A program made the position numbers and the translations under genes. The notes beneath the pieces are model-generated. The model was given only the letters and a program-made list of their open reading frames with translations. It searched no databases and was not told where the DNA came from. 64,000 nt of DNA from JAAZIN01 sp964441025. GTDB lineage: Bacteria; Bacillota; Dethiobacteria; DTU022. The DNA is taken from contig CAYTXG010000001.1 in NCBI GenBank assembly GCA_964441025.1, positions 158,444 through 222,443 on the forward strand, given 5' to 3'. Shown here one piece after another: positions 40,112 through 48,664 of the stretch (positions are counted from its first letter, which is position 1; every line of letters starts with the position of its first letter).

Positions 40112-42184
40112 ATGGACCTGCTCAGGGAAAAAGAGTATAGTTCCATTATCGAAAATATGCAAGACGGTTATTTCGAAGCTGATCTGGGCGGCTCGATTAC
40201 CTTTGCCAATCCGGCTTTATGCGAGATATTCGGTTACTCCAAAGAAGAGATAATCGGGGTCAACTACCGGGACTATACAGACGAAGTTAATGCGAAGAAG
40301 GCGTTTGAAGCATTTAATAATATATATAAAACCGGGGCTTCGGGCAAACTGATGGACTATGAAATATCGAGGCTGGACGGCACCAAACGGCTGATTGAAA
40401 TATCGGCTTCGCTGATCAGGGATAAATCGGGCAAACCCGTTGGGTACCGGGGTACCGTCAGGGATGTCACTGAACGCAGAAAGATGGAGGAGAAGTTGCG
40501 CCAATCTGAGGAAAGGTACCGCACCATAATTGAGGATATGGCGGATCCCTATTTTGAACTTGACCTGAGAGGCAGATTTACCTTTGTCAACGACGCTTTG
40601 TGCAAAGGGATAGGCTATTCCCGCGAAGATTTGATGGGGATGAGCAACCGGCAGTATGCGGATAAAAAAACAGTTAACGAGATGAACTTCCTTTTTAATA
40701 AGGTTTATAAAACAGGGGTTCCAGTCAAGGCCTATGCATTTGAGCTGATACTGAAAGATGGGGCCAGGGTCTACTATGAAGTATCAATTTCCCTGATTAA
40801 AAATAAGCGGGGCAGGCCCACTGGTTTCCGGGGCATTGCCCGGGACATAACGGAACGAAAGCAATATGAAGAGCAGATCAACCATATGGCGACACACGAT
40901 ATCCTCACCGGTCTTCCCAACCGCATCATGTTCAACGAGCTGCTCCAACAGAATATTGATTATGCACGTCGTTACAGGCAGCAGTTCGCTCTCTTATTTA
41001 TGGACATGGACGGTTTTAAAATTATCAACGATACTTTTGGGCATGAGGCCGGCGATCAGATGTTGATCGTTTGCGCCACCAGGTTGACACTGTCGCTGCG
41101 GTCCTCTGATTTTGTTGCCCGGCTGGGCGGAGATGAGTTTGTTATCCTGGTGAAAAATGTTACCAGCATAAAAAAGCTTACCATCCTGGTCGACAAAATC
41201 CTATCCACAGTGAGGGAGCCCATCCTGATCAAGGGTAGAGAGTATCGCTTTACCGCAAGCATCGGCATAAGTATTTATCCACAGGACGGCCAGGATAAGC
41301 AATCCCTGATGAAAACTGCCGATCTGGCAATGTACTCTGCCAAGGAGAAAGGAAGCGATAATTATCAGTTTTTCACCATGGCGGCCACAACCCGCTCGCA
41401 AGAAAGAAACATCCTTGAAGAGTATCTTCCTTACGCACTGGAGCGCAATGAATTTTATCTTGAATACCTGCCCAAATTTGACCTGAAGAACGGCTCTATA
41501 ACAGGTGTTGAAGCTTTGCTGCGCTGGTGTAACCCTCAACTGGGGCTGGTGGCCCCCGTGCGTTTTATACCTGTGGCCGACAGCACAGGCCTCATCGTCC
41601 CCATTGGCGAGTGGGTGCTAAGAACTGCTTGTTTGCAGAACATGGCCTGGCAGCGATGCGGACTGCCCAGGATCAGGATGGCTGTGAATTTATCACGCCG
41701 GCAGTTGGTGAATGACCGGCTCATCAATGGAATTAAAGCCGCCCTTTCAGAATCTGGCATGGCGGCGGAGCTGCTTGAACTCGAGATTACCGAAAATATA
41801 TTAATCACCTATTTCCCCCGTATCATGGAGGCAATCACCGGGATCAAAGAGCTGGGGGTGCGCCTGGCTTTGGATGGGCTTGGATCGGGCTATTCCACCC
41901 TTGCCCAGCTCAGGTATTTACCTCTGGATACTCTTAAAATCGATAAATCCATTATCAACAATGTTCCGGAGAACAGAATAGATAAGGCCGTTGTCCGGGC
42001 CATCGCCGGCATAGGCAGGGCGCTAAATCTGAGTGTTGTTGCTGAGGGCGTTGAAACACAGGAACAGCTGGCATTTTCGCGGGATTCTTTCTGCGATGTG
42101 GCGCAGGGTTTCTATTTTTCCAAAGCTCTTTCCCCTGAGAAGATTGCTGAGCTGATGAACAAATACGAACCCCCGCTCCATTAA
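40112..42184 (+). CDS. PAS-PAS-GGDEF-EAL cyclic di-GMP protein
   Basis: A 690-residue cytoplasmic sensor. Two PAS domains lie at about 8-122 and 132-248. The diguanylate cyclase domain has an intact RLGGDEF (339-343) and the product-inhibition site RSSD (330-333). The phosphodiesterase domain has EALLRW at 467, LEITEN at 557 and AEGVE at 644, but the metal-binding DDFGTG loop reads DGLGSG (588-593), so the second Asp is lost and hydrolysis is doubtful. The ATG at 40112 follows GGAGG; an in-frame GTG at 40079 is upstream of that site. It follows directly a wrecked HD-GYP gene. Confidence 0.92.
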   Translation: MDLLREKEYSSIIENMQDGYFEADLGGSITFANPALCEIFGYSKEEIIGVNYRDYTDEVNAKKAFEAFNNIYKTGASGKLMDYEISRLDGTKRLIEISASLIRDKSGKPVGYRGTVRDVTERRKMEEKLRQSEERYRTIIEDMADPYFELDLRGRFTFVNDALCKGIGYSREDLMGMSNRQYADKKTVNEMNFLFNKVYKTGVPVKAYAFELILKDGARVYYEVSISLIKNKRGRPTGFRGIARDITERKQYEEQINHMATHDILTGLPNRIMFNELLQQNIDYARRYRQQFALLFMDMDGFKIINDTFGHEAGDQMLIVCATRLTLSLRSSDFVARLGGDEFVILVKNVTSIKKLTILVDKILSTVREPILIKGREYRFTASIGISIYPQDGQDKQSLMKTADLAMYSAKEKGSDNYQFFTMAATTRSQERNILEEYLPYALERNEFYLEYLPKFDLKNGSITGVEALLRWCNPQLGLVAPVRFIPVADSTGLIVPIGEWVLRTACLQNMAWQRCGLPRIRMAVNLSRRQLVNDRLINGIKAALSESGMAAELLELEITENILITYFPRIMEAITGIKELGVRLALDGLGSGYSTLAQLRYLPLDTLKIDKSIINNVPENRIDKAVVRAIAGIGRALNLSVVAEGVETQEQLAFSRDSFCDVAQGFYFSKALSPEKIAELMNKYEPPLH

Positions 42185-42350
42185 GGAAACATGGTATCGT
42201 AGGGAAATGAACGTAGAGTAATTTTGCCTGCAGGGTAATTGTTTTTAGCATAGAGCTCAATATGCTGGCGATATTGGGCATTCCAGGGGCAGGCATGCTC
42301 CTGGGGCTAATGTCCCACGTGATTTCGAATATTGAAAGGAGCTGCTCTAA

Positions 42351-42854
42351 ATGAAAAACAAGAAAACAAGAGCTGTTTTATCCCTGGCGCTAGTGGCGAT
42401 ATTGCTGTTATGCTTTTCAGGATGCGCGAAAAATCCAGGCGTGCAGGGAGGCGATTTCAAGAAACACGATTCATTGTCAGAGGCTTTTTCAGCGGAGGGC
42501 AACACAACCGTCAGTTTATCGCAAGATGAAACCCTCGACTTGACCGGTATCATTATCAAAGGAAGAAAAGAAATATTTTTAAACAACCACACCCTGAAAA
42601 TTGTGGGACATCTGAAAATAACAAAAGATGGTGTCATTGATATCAAGCCCGGTGAGGATTTTGAGGATGGTGTCATTGATTTGGGCGAGCTTATGTTCGA
42701 TCCCTCTGAAGCCCCTGCCAACATCCCAAATGAGCTGCCCCTGATTGAGATCAGGCCTGGAGTAGAGATCGTAGAACCTCAAATAGGAGGGGAAATTGGA
42801 ATACAGGAATTTCCAGACGTTTTGACTGTTATTGTATTTTGGCCGGCTGAGTAG
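42351..42854 (+). CDS. Hypothetical lipoprotein
   Basis: A 167-residue secreted protein with a lipoprotein signal: basic MKNKKTR, hydrophobic helix and LLCFSGC, with the lipidated Cys at about residue 25. The mature part begins with a Ser/Asp-rich segment and then shows strand-like repeats (TVSLSQDETLDLTGI, GRKEIFLNNHTLKIVGHLKI), reminiscent of parallel beta-helix rungs, and an acidic C-terminal half. No domain is recognised. ATG start after GAAAGGAG. It stands alone between the GGDEF-EAL gene and a convergent degraded frame that overlaps its last 26 bases. Confidence 0.7.
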   Translation: MKNKKTRAVLSLALVAILLLCFSGCAKNPGVQGGDFKKHDSLSEAFSAEGNTTVSLSQDETLDLTGIIIKGRKEIFLNNHTLKIVGHLKITKDGVIDIKPGEDFEDGVIDLGELMFDPSEAPANIPNELPLIEIRPGVEIVEPQIGGEIGIQEFPDVLTVIVFWPAE

Positions 42855-43356
42855 CCGGTTCACACCTTTCCTGGCGCAGCCCTGTGATGAAGCCCGGGCC
42901 TGAACCAGGAGCGCCCACTAAAAAAAGCGTGGCATGATCAGATTGGAGTTGAGTCAGGGGAATATCCCGGCATCCTGACGGGCTTCCGCACGTCTGCGCG
43001 CGAAGGTGAACACCGAAACCGCCCAGAAAAATAGCAAGCAGCCCGGCTGCAAGTTTGCTCTTTGAGCCTGTTGCTGTGCTGGTGTCAACAAGGTAGATCA
43101 TCCCGGCCGGCTCCCCGCTGGTTTCGAACCCCTGCCGGGGCTTTATCCTGACCTTCCAATTGTACCGGTTCAAAGAGTATCTTTTCGCATCGGTCCCCGG
43201 TATCAAACCATCACCGGTTTCGCCGGAATAATCCAGCACCGATCCTGCACAGCCCTTTATTACCCCTTCTCCATGGTTATATATATAAGCATTTATTTCC
43301 ACAGTTGCCGTCAGATCTTTGCCTATTATAAAAAATGCAAATTTATGAAAAATCAA
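42829..43356 (-). pseudogene. Truncated TM2-domain protein
   Basis: From about residue 97 the frame reads SKSKLAAGLLAIFLGGFGVH, the first helix of a TM2 domain. The next residues should be a RFYLG-like turn and a second helix, but the sequence continues as LRAQTCGSPSGCRD, which is not membrane-like, so the domain is cut. The upstream 90 residues (including YLVDTSTATG) are plausible protein. No ribosome binding site is seen for the TTG start. The 3' end overlaps the lipoprotein gene, which suggests a random continuation after a deletion. Confidence 0.45.
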
Positions 43357-43357
43357 G

Positions 43358-43386
43358 TTGACATGAACTGGCGCTTCCTATATCAT
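43358..43386 (+). promoter_or_regulatory. Promoter of the tetR-SCP2-M24 operon
   Basis: TTGACA (43358-43363), 17 bases, TATCAT (43381-43386). AT-rich sequence with AACAAAATGTT and TACTTGTTTA lies between it and the tetR start and could hold the repressor's operator. Confidence 0.75.
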
Positions 43387-43439
43387 AAATGGTGAACAGA
43401 TTAACAAAATGTTTACTTGTTTAGGAGGTCCCTGCATCT

Positions 43440-44012
43440 ATGAATAAGCTGCAGAAGCTGCTGCCGGCGGCGCTGCATATATTTAGCCGCTTCGGCTACA
43501 AAAAAGCCACCATGGAAGACATTGCCGCTGAGCTGGATATCACCAAAAGCGCACTTTACCTTTATATCAAGAACAAGCGCGATCTCTACGAAAAAACCGT
43601 TGCCTGGGCTCTGGAACGCTGGCAGAGCCGGGTGAGGGAGGCTGTGGAGAAGGAAACGGATCCGCTCGGCAAGCTGAGCGCTTTGGCTTACAACGCTTTT
43701 TGGTACCTGGCAGAAGATGATGACCTGAGGAATGCCCTGGCTCACGACCCCGATATTTTCCCCATGTTTCCCGCAGAAGATCCCTATTTAGAGATCAACG
43801 AAAGATCGAGAAATATGATCAGAGAGATACTGGAAGAGGGAATCGGGCAGGATGTTTTTCGAGAATTACAGGTGGAAAACACAGTCTGGCTGCTTTTCTC
43901 CCTGTACAAGATGTTTATCATAGAAACCTACATCAATAGGGGAAAAGAATCCACATTGGACCTTTTCGGCCACACGGTGGATCTGGTGATCCATGGCCTT
44001 TTGGCCAAATAA
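43440..44012 (+). CDS. TetR/AcrR family transcriptional regulator
   Basis: A 190-residue repressor. The N-terminal helix-turn-helix (ALHIFSRFGYKKATMEDIAAELDITKSALYLYIKNKRDLYE, residues about 12-52) is canonical; the ligand domain has no recognised specificity. ATG start behind AGGAGG. It heads an operon with an SCP2-like protein (20 bases downstream) and an M24 family protein, and probably regulates itself and them. The pairing with a lipid-binding-type protein hints at a hydrophobic inducer, but this is inference. Confidence 0.9.
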   Translation: MNKLQKLLPAALHIFSRFGYKKATMEDIAAELDITKSALYLYIKNKRDLYEKTVAWALERWQSRVREAVEKETDPLGKLSALAYNAFWYLAEDDDLRNALAHDPDIFPMFPAEDPYLEINERSRNMIREILEEGIGQDVFRELQVENTVWLLFSLYKMFIIETYINRGKESTLDLFGHTVDLVIHGLLAK

Positions 44013-44031
44013 TAAAAGGAGGGCGATTGGA

Positions 44032-44427
44032 TTGCGGGTAAAGTATCTGAGTCCCCAGTGGAAAGAAGAGGTGGAGGCCCGTTTGAAAGAGGAGCTGTCC
44101 CCTGAAAGAATGAACTACACCACATCCTCCATGTCCAACATTTACCTCAACTGTCCCGACGGTAAGGAAAGGTTCATGTTTTTTCGCTATGTGAAGGGTG
44201 AACTGGAACAGTTTTCTGTCGGCGAAGGGGAGCCGCCGGAGGCGGAATTCAAAATAACCGGAGATTATGCGACCTTTGCCCGGATTTCCCAGGGAAAGCT
44301 GGGCTCCCAGCTGGCGCTCATGAGCGGCAAATTAAAATTGAAGGGTAATATGGTAAAAGCTTTAAAGCTGGCCGCCATAGCCGACAGGCTCAACAAGGTG
44401 CTGGCCCGGGTGGATGCCGAATATTAA
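44032..44427 (+). CDS. SCP2 sterol-carrier-like domain protein
   Basis: A 131-residue single-domain protein. The core LNCPDGKERFMFFRYVKGE ... GEPPEAEFKITGDYATFARISQGKLGSQLALMSGKLKLKGNMVKALKL matches the SCP2 fold, in which a hydrophobic tunnel binds acyl chains or sterol-like molecules. The TTG at 44032 is 9 bases after AAAGGAGGG; the upstream continuation of the frame overlaps tetR and is rejected. A second SCP2-like gene occurs in the glycyl radical cluster at 50547, suggesting related hydrophobic substrates. The ligand is unknown. Confidence 0.83.
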   Translation: MRVKYLSPQWKEEVEARLKEELSPERMNYTTSSMSNIYLNCPDGKERFMFFRYVKGELEQFSVGEGEPPEAEFKITGDYATFARISQGKLGSQLALMSGKLKLKGNMVKALKLAAIADRLNKVLARVDAEY

Positions 44428-44452
44428 TTTTCGACAGAGGGAGGAAAAAAAG

Positions 44453-45667
44453 ATGGCTGAAAATGATCCCTATTACATCAATTTTCCTGAGAGGATAAAG
44501 ATGATCCAGGGAGAGATGGCCAGGGAAGGTCTTGATGTCTATCTGGGCAGCAGGCTGAGGACTCTCTCCTGGACCCTGGATGCTTTCTGTCCCTGGCGGA
44601 GCTATGTTGTCATTCCCCGTGAGGGCTCACCGGTGGCCTTCACCTTTGTCATCGATGCCGCCCGGGTGGCAGATGAAACCTGGCTGGAAGAGGACAATGT
44701 GCGCGGTTACGCCCCCATGGGGGGGCAGGACCAGATCACCCAGATTTCCGATTTCATTGCAGAGGAGCTGGGGTGCGGCAAAGGGCGCATCGGCTATGAA
44801 ACCGGTCTTTCCAATTACCTGCCCGAGGGCAATCTGAGCCACTATGAGTACGAATCTTTCCGGAAAGCGCTGCCTGGCGCTGAGTTCATCAATGCCCATG
44901 CCATTGTTGACCGCCTTTCCCTGATCAAGGATGAGGGGACCATGAACCGCTTTCGCGAGGCGTCGCGCCAGGTGGATCTAGGGCACCAGGCGGTATATAA
45001 AGCCATTGTCGACGGCGGGTTCAAGAATCTAACAGAGACAGAGATAGCCGGCATTGCCGCCCATGCCATGAGAAAGGCGGGCAGCGAATGGGAATGGTCC
45101 TTTACTGCCGGCAATGAAATTGCCAGCGGTTACCGCACGGGCTATACCGGGGGGGCCTGCACTCCGGCAACAAGGCGCAGGCTCCAGCCTGGAGAATCAC
45201 TTATGGTGGACCTGCACGCCATGTTCAAACTGGGCCTGGGCGATCACTCCGTCAATTACCTGCTGGCGCCGGCCACCGCCCGACAGAGATGGCATGCGGA
45301 CAACTTCCTGAGCATTGTCAGGGCCTGCCTGGAAAGATACCGGGCCGGAATCACACCGTCGAGCCTGGCGGCAGAGATGATGGAGATAGCCGAGGAAGGC
45401 GGTTTTTCCGACTACATGGTTCCAGGATTTGAGCATGGTATCGGCATGATGGGGGACGAGTGGAGGATCGGAGCTCATGACGGTCCCATTCCTTACTGGA
45501 CGAATCCTTACCATTGCTATAGCGCAGGCGAAATGCTCATCTGCGCCATCCAGTACGCCTGCTCCGATGAGGGGATCGGATTCCGTTACGAGGCGCCCAT
45601 CATTATTCGCGAAAGTGATTGCGAACTGCTGCCCAAACACCCCCTGGAGATCCTGGAGATCGAGTAA
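44453..45667 (+). CDS. M24 family (Xaa-Pro peptidase/creatinase-fold) protein with altered metal site
   Basis: A 404-residue pita-bread-fold protein. The N-terminal creatinase-like domain spans about residues 10-155. In the catalytic half, Asp ligands are seen in MVDLHAMFKLGLGDHSVNY, the His in FEHGIGMMGDE and one Glu in GFRYEAPIII. The other Glu, expected in an (I/V)EPG motif, is replaced: the segment reads LICAIQYACSDEG. A normal dinuclear metalloprotease site is therefore doubtful, and a lyase or hydrolase of another sort, as in DddP-like or creatinase-like relatives, is possible. ATG start behind GGGAGG. It is last in the tetR operon and is followed by a strong terminator. Confidence 0.82.
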   Translation: MAENDPYYINFPERIKMIQGEMAREGLDVYLGSRLRTLSWTLDAFCPWRSYVVIPREGSPVAFTFVIDAARVADETWLEEDNVRGYAPMGGQDQITQISDFIAEELGCGKGRIGYETGLSNYLPEGNLSHYEYESFRKALPGAEFINAHAIVDRLSLIKDEGTMNRFREASRQVDLGHQAVYKAIVDGGFKNLTETEIAGIAAHAMRKAGSEWEWSFTAGNEIASGYRTGYTGGACTPATRRRLQPGESLMVDLHAMFKLGLGDHSVNYLLAPATARQRWHADNFLSIVRACLERYRAGITPSSLAAEMMEIAEEGGFSDYMVPGFEHGIGMMGDEWRIGAHDGPIPYWTNPYHCYSAGEMLICAIQYACSDEGIGFRYEAPIIIRESDCELLPKHPLEILEIE

Positions 45668-45692
45668 TACCTTAAGTCAACCACGGACACTT

Positions 45693-45720
45693 AAATCCCG
45701 GCCTTCATGGCCGGGATTTT
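45693..45720 (+). terminator. Strong intrinsic terminator
   Basis: AAATCCCGGCC and GGCCGGGATTT form a perfect 11-bp stem with loop TTCAT, ending in a T-run. The A-T ends make it usable from both strands, so it may also stop the leftward Fe-S protein genes that end at 45776. Confidence 0.9.
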
Positions 45721-45775
45721 GCATGCGAATTATTCCCCGCCCCACCTGCCAAAGTCTCTGTCCTCGTGGCTGGTT

Positions 45776-47119
45776 TTATTTTACTGCTGTTTTGAAAAAG
45801 CAGGAAATGAGGGCTCGCGCAGCCCTGTTCTGCACAAAGGGGCTGTGGAAGAGCGAGGCCAGGGCCCGCGTGCGCCGGCGGTCTCCCCGCGGCAGCTCCG
45901 GCAGGGGGGCCGGCTCCGGCGGGATATCTTTGGGTTGAAAGGGCCGGCGGTAGGAGGGGGAGAAGGCGTACTTAAGGAAGTGATTGCTGATGATTGCCGC
46001 CATGTCCCAGGCCCGGCGGCCGTGGCGGCGCAGCGGCTCTCTCCCGGCAGCCATTTCCACCAGCTCCACGGGATGGTACAGGGGCATGGCGGAGCCCGCC
46101 ATCTCACCGATGAGCGAGATGATGAAGATGCAGGCGGGGCAGTAGATCACCGCTGCATCCGCCCCTGTTGCCTCCAGCTCTTTAAGGCGGCGGTAGCCCG
46201 ATTGCATGATATCCCTGATCCGGTAGCGCGTCGCGGCGGCTCCGAAGCCGCAGCAGAGGGAATGCTTGCGGGTGTGGCGGGGTTCCACGATCTCGCAGCC
46301 GGTGCGCCCGATGATCTCCCTGTTGATCTCCTGCAGCCGCCCCTCCTGCATCTTGGAGAGGCAGTTGTCATGCACCGTCACCGTGAGACCCAGTTTCTTA
46401 AGGGGTGCGATCTTATTTTTCTGCAGCCTGCGCAGCAGCCATGCCTCCAGGGGCTCCACCTCGAAATCGAATTTTGCCCCGAAGCGGCGGGGCAGGATCT
46501 CCTGGAGCACCATCCCCTCGGCGCTCATGGAGCAGACCAGCCGTTTCACGCCCATCTTCGTGAAGATATGCTCCAGGCGGCGGGTTATCTGCTCCACCAT
46601 GTCGAAGCGCCCCATCTTGTAGATGTCGCCGGCGCATCCGAAAAGCGCCTCGGAGCCCACAATCTTCGGCAGCTCCTCCAGCACCTCCGCCTTGAGCAGA
46701 TAGGGGACCACGCTGGTGTGAAAGCCGGTGAGGCAGATCTCCTCGCAGGGGGAGAAATCCTCCCAGGCGCGCAGCAGGGCCAGCTCATCGGGAGGCATAA
46801 TCGCCTTCAGCGAGGACCAGATATTGCAGGGCTCCGAGGGTGTGACCAGACGTGCGGCTGTGGGAAGACCCGCCGCGCCCCTTTCGTTCCAGCGCTCCAG
46901 GACAAGCCCGTAGGGTCCGGCGCCGGTGGGGCAGAGGGCATCGCAGGTGTGGCAGGTATTGCAGAGCTCCAGGGCGAGGGAGTTCCCCTCTTCAATAAGC
47001 CGGGTGATCTCGCGCCTGGCCTCCTCTTGCGGCAGCTCCATGTAGGGGCAGGCGGCGAAGCAGTCGCCGCAGCGGTTGCAGAGATCCTCGCGGAAGAATC
47101 GAAATGTTCTCCGGGTCAT
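45776..47119 (-). CDS. HdrD-like iron-sulfur protein, first CCG module degenerate
   Basis: A 447-residue cytoplasmic electron-transfer protein. Two 4Fe-4S sites lie near the N-terminus: CNRCGDCFAACP and CNTCHTCDALCP. Two CCG modules should follow. The second is intact (VHDNCLSKM, SLCCGFGAA, YCPACIF). The first has lost most cysteines: GCN is GFH, CCG is GCAG and the final CxxxC reads CSMSAEG. Only one non-cubane cluster site thus remains. It lies 15 bases after a better conserved paralogue and ends the leftward cluster. In methanogens and acetogens such proteins pass electrons between dehydrogenases and heterodisulfide or quinone carriers; the partner here is unknown. Confidence 0.88.
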   Translation of the reverse strand: MTRRTFRFFREDLCNRCGDCFAACPYMELPQEEARREITRLIEEGNSLALELCNTCHTCDALCPTGAGPYGLVLERWNERGAAGLPTAARLVTPSEPCNIWSSLKAIMPPDELALLRAWEDFSPCEEICLTGFHTSVVPYLLKAEVLEELPKIVGSEALFGCAGDIYKMGRFDMVEQITRRLEHIFTKMGVKRLVCSMSAEGMVLQEILPRRFGAKFDFEVEPLEAWLLRRLQKNKIAPLKKLGLTVTVHDNCLSKMQEGRLQEINREIIGRTGCEIVEPRHTRKHSLCCGFGAAATRYRIRDIMQSGYRRLKELEATGADAAVIYCPACIFIISLIGEMAGSAMPLYHPVELVEMAAGREPLRRHGRRAWDMAAIISNHFLKYAFSPSYRRPFQPKDIPPEPAPLPELPRGDRRRTRALASLFHSPFVQNRAARALISCFFKTAVK

Positions 47120-47134
47120 ATCCCCGCTGTCTCC

Positions 47135-48427
47135 CTATTTCCCCGGGGCCGGCTTCCCGGCGGCGGGGATTGCCGCGCCGGTGTCTCCGGTGTGCTGTTC
47201 CGGGGATCCCAAGGAGGGAGGCATTTCCGCTATTTCCGGGATGCGATATCGCTTTTGCGAGAGGGTGAGGGGGGCCTGGTGCCGCAGCACTCCTGCCAGG
47301 AAGGCGGAGGCCCGCCACTTCATGGAGCGCTCCATTTTCTCGCCCAGGGCTGCGGCCAGCAGCTCCAGCAGGTGATAGGGCGGTTTGCCCAGGGGGAGGA
47401 GCTTGCGGCCCACGGAGAGCATCTGCAGGCAGCCGGCGCAGTAGCCCACGGTATAATCGGCCCTGGCGCCGCGCGCCTGCAGCAGGCTGTTCAGCGTGGC
47501 CCTGGTCAGATCCATGATGTGATAGCCCGAGTCGGGCGGGAAGCCGCCGGCAATGCCGCAGCAGAGCGCCCGCCCGCGGCTCTTCTTCTCCTCCACTATC
47601 TCCAGGCCGATGAACTCCAGGATGCGGCGGGGGACATCCATATACTCCTCCCCCAGGTGTTTGCCGTAGCAGGACTCCTGGATGGTGGCGGTGCCCTGAA
47701 GTTTGTTGGTGACTGACAGCTCACCCGACTCCAGCTTGTCGAGAATTACCGGCAGGTATGGCCGGACCTCGAAGTCAAAATCGACGCCGAAGGAGGGGAG
47801 CACATTCATGAACATGTTGCAGCCTGCTGTGCAGAGTATATTCACCCTCTTTACGCCCAGGGTCTTGAAGTAGCTCTCCAGGCGGCGGGCTACCTGCTGC
47901 ACCTCCTCCAGCAGCCCCATGCGGTAGTAGGTCTCGCCGCAGCAGTAGTCCAGGGCGCCGCGGATATCCATCCCTTCCAGGGCCTTTGTGCGGGTGACAA
48001 AGGGGGCGGTGATGATATTGCAGCCGGGGTAGAGAATCTCCTTGGCGGGGGTGAGGTCGGCCCAGGAGCGGATCAGTTCGCGTTCATCAGGGGGCATTTT
48101 AGAGACCACGTAACTGCGGAAGTTCAGCTTCTCGTGGGGCGAGAAATAGCTGGCGCGTATGGGCAGCCCTTCTCGCCCGTACTGCTCGTACCAGCGCTGC
48201 AGCACCAGCTCCGCCGGGTTGCAGCCTTCGGGGCAGATATAGTCGCAGGCAAAGCAGCTGGCGCATCTGCGCAGAACATGTTTCGTGGGCTTTCCGGCGA
48301 TGAGGCGCTCTATCTCTTCCCTGGCCGTCTTGAGCGGCAGCTCCATCACCGGACACTCGCTGAAGCATATGCCGCAGCGCGTGCACGCCTCTGCGTTGAA
48401 CTGTTTTGCAGGCTTGAGCGATTCCAT
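47135..48427 (-). CDS. HdrD-like iron-sulfur protein with two complete CCG modules
   Basis: A 430-residue paralogue of the preceding gene product. The N-terminal ferredoxin-type sites are CTRCGICFSECP and CASCFACDYICP. Both CCG modules are complete: LYPGCN, YCCGETYYRMG and CTAGC in the first, and ESCYGKHL, ALCCGIAGG and YCAGC in the second. It starts at ATG behind AAGGAGG and has a promoter of its own at 48469-48498. With its degenerate sister it probably forms a complex that carries electrons for the oxidoreductases encoded upstream, namely the acyl-CoA dehydrogenase or the aldehyde:ferredoxin oxidoreductase. Confidence 0.88.
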   Translation of the reverse strand: MESLKPAKQFNAEACTRCGICFSECPVMELPLKTAREEIERLIAGKPTKHVLRRCASCFACDYICPEGCNPAELVLQRWYEQYGREGLPIRASYFSPHEKLNFRSYVVSKMPPDERELIRSWADLTPAKEILYPGCNIITAPFVTRTKALEGMDIRGALDYCCGETYYRMGLLEEVQQVARRLESYFKTLGVKRVNILCTAGCNMFMNVLPSFGVDFDFEVRPYLPVILDKLESGELSVTNKLQGTATIQESCYGKHLGEEYMDVPRRILEFIGLEIVEEKKSRGRALCCGIAGGFPPDSGYHIMDLTRATLNSLLQARGARADYTVGYCAGCLQMLSVGRKLLPLGKPPYHLLELLAAALGEKMERSMKWRASAFLAGVLRHQAPLTLSQKRYRIPEIAEMPPSLGSPEQHTGDTGAAIPAAGKPAPGK

Positions 48428-48468
48428 TGGAAACCTCCTTGAATCCGGCGTTACATCAACCTGGATGA

Positions 48469-48498
48469 ATCATAACAACATTCCGTCTTGAGTGTCAA
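48469..48498 (-). promoter_or_regulatory. Internal promoter for the Fe-S protein pair
   Basis: On the minus strand TTGACA (48498-48493), 18 bases, TATGAT (48474-48469). It lies in the 237-base gap after the AOR gene, which holds no recognisable gene, and would let the two HdrD-like genes be expressed apart from the rest of the cluster. Confidence 0.65.
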
Positions 48499-48664
48499 CA
48501 TGCTGCGTCATTACCTGGAGATTTTTTCATAATTCTGTCAGTTCATCCAAAGGCATTTCTGCCTGCTCCACGATGCAGGCAGCCTGTCCGGACTCATACG
48601 CTCTGCCGGGTCCGGGCTTATCGGGGCCGCCCGGGAGTTGGAGGAGGCCCCTTGAGATATACCC

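Noticed and set aside
42261..42353. A 30-codon hydrophobic frame just before the lipoprotein gene
   Set aside because: No ribosome binding site, and it overlaps the lipoprotein start. It could be a remnant, but nothing supports translation.
43080..43160. A GGTTCGAA-like T-arm sequence on the minus strand
   Set aside because: No acceptor, D-arm or anticodon arm can be formed around it, and it lies in the truncated TM2 frame.
45707..48442. A 669-codon plus-strand open frame opposite the Fe-S protein genes
   Set aside because: The minus strand encodes two complete HdrD-like proteins with all expected cysteine motifs; the plus-strand frame has His/Gly/Gln-rich shadow composition.
48499..48664. 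A possible small MoaD-like gene between the AOR and Fe-S genes
   Set aside because: The only frame there lacks a start codon and does not end in the GG tail expected of MoaD/ThiS proteins.
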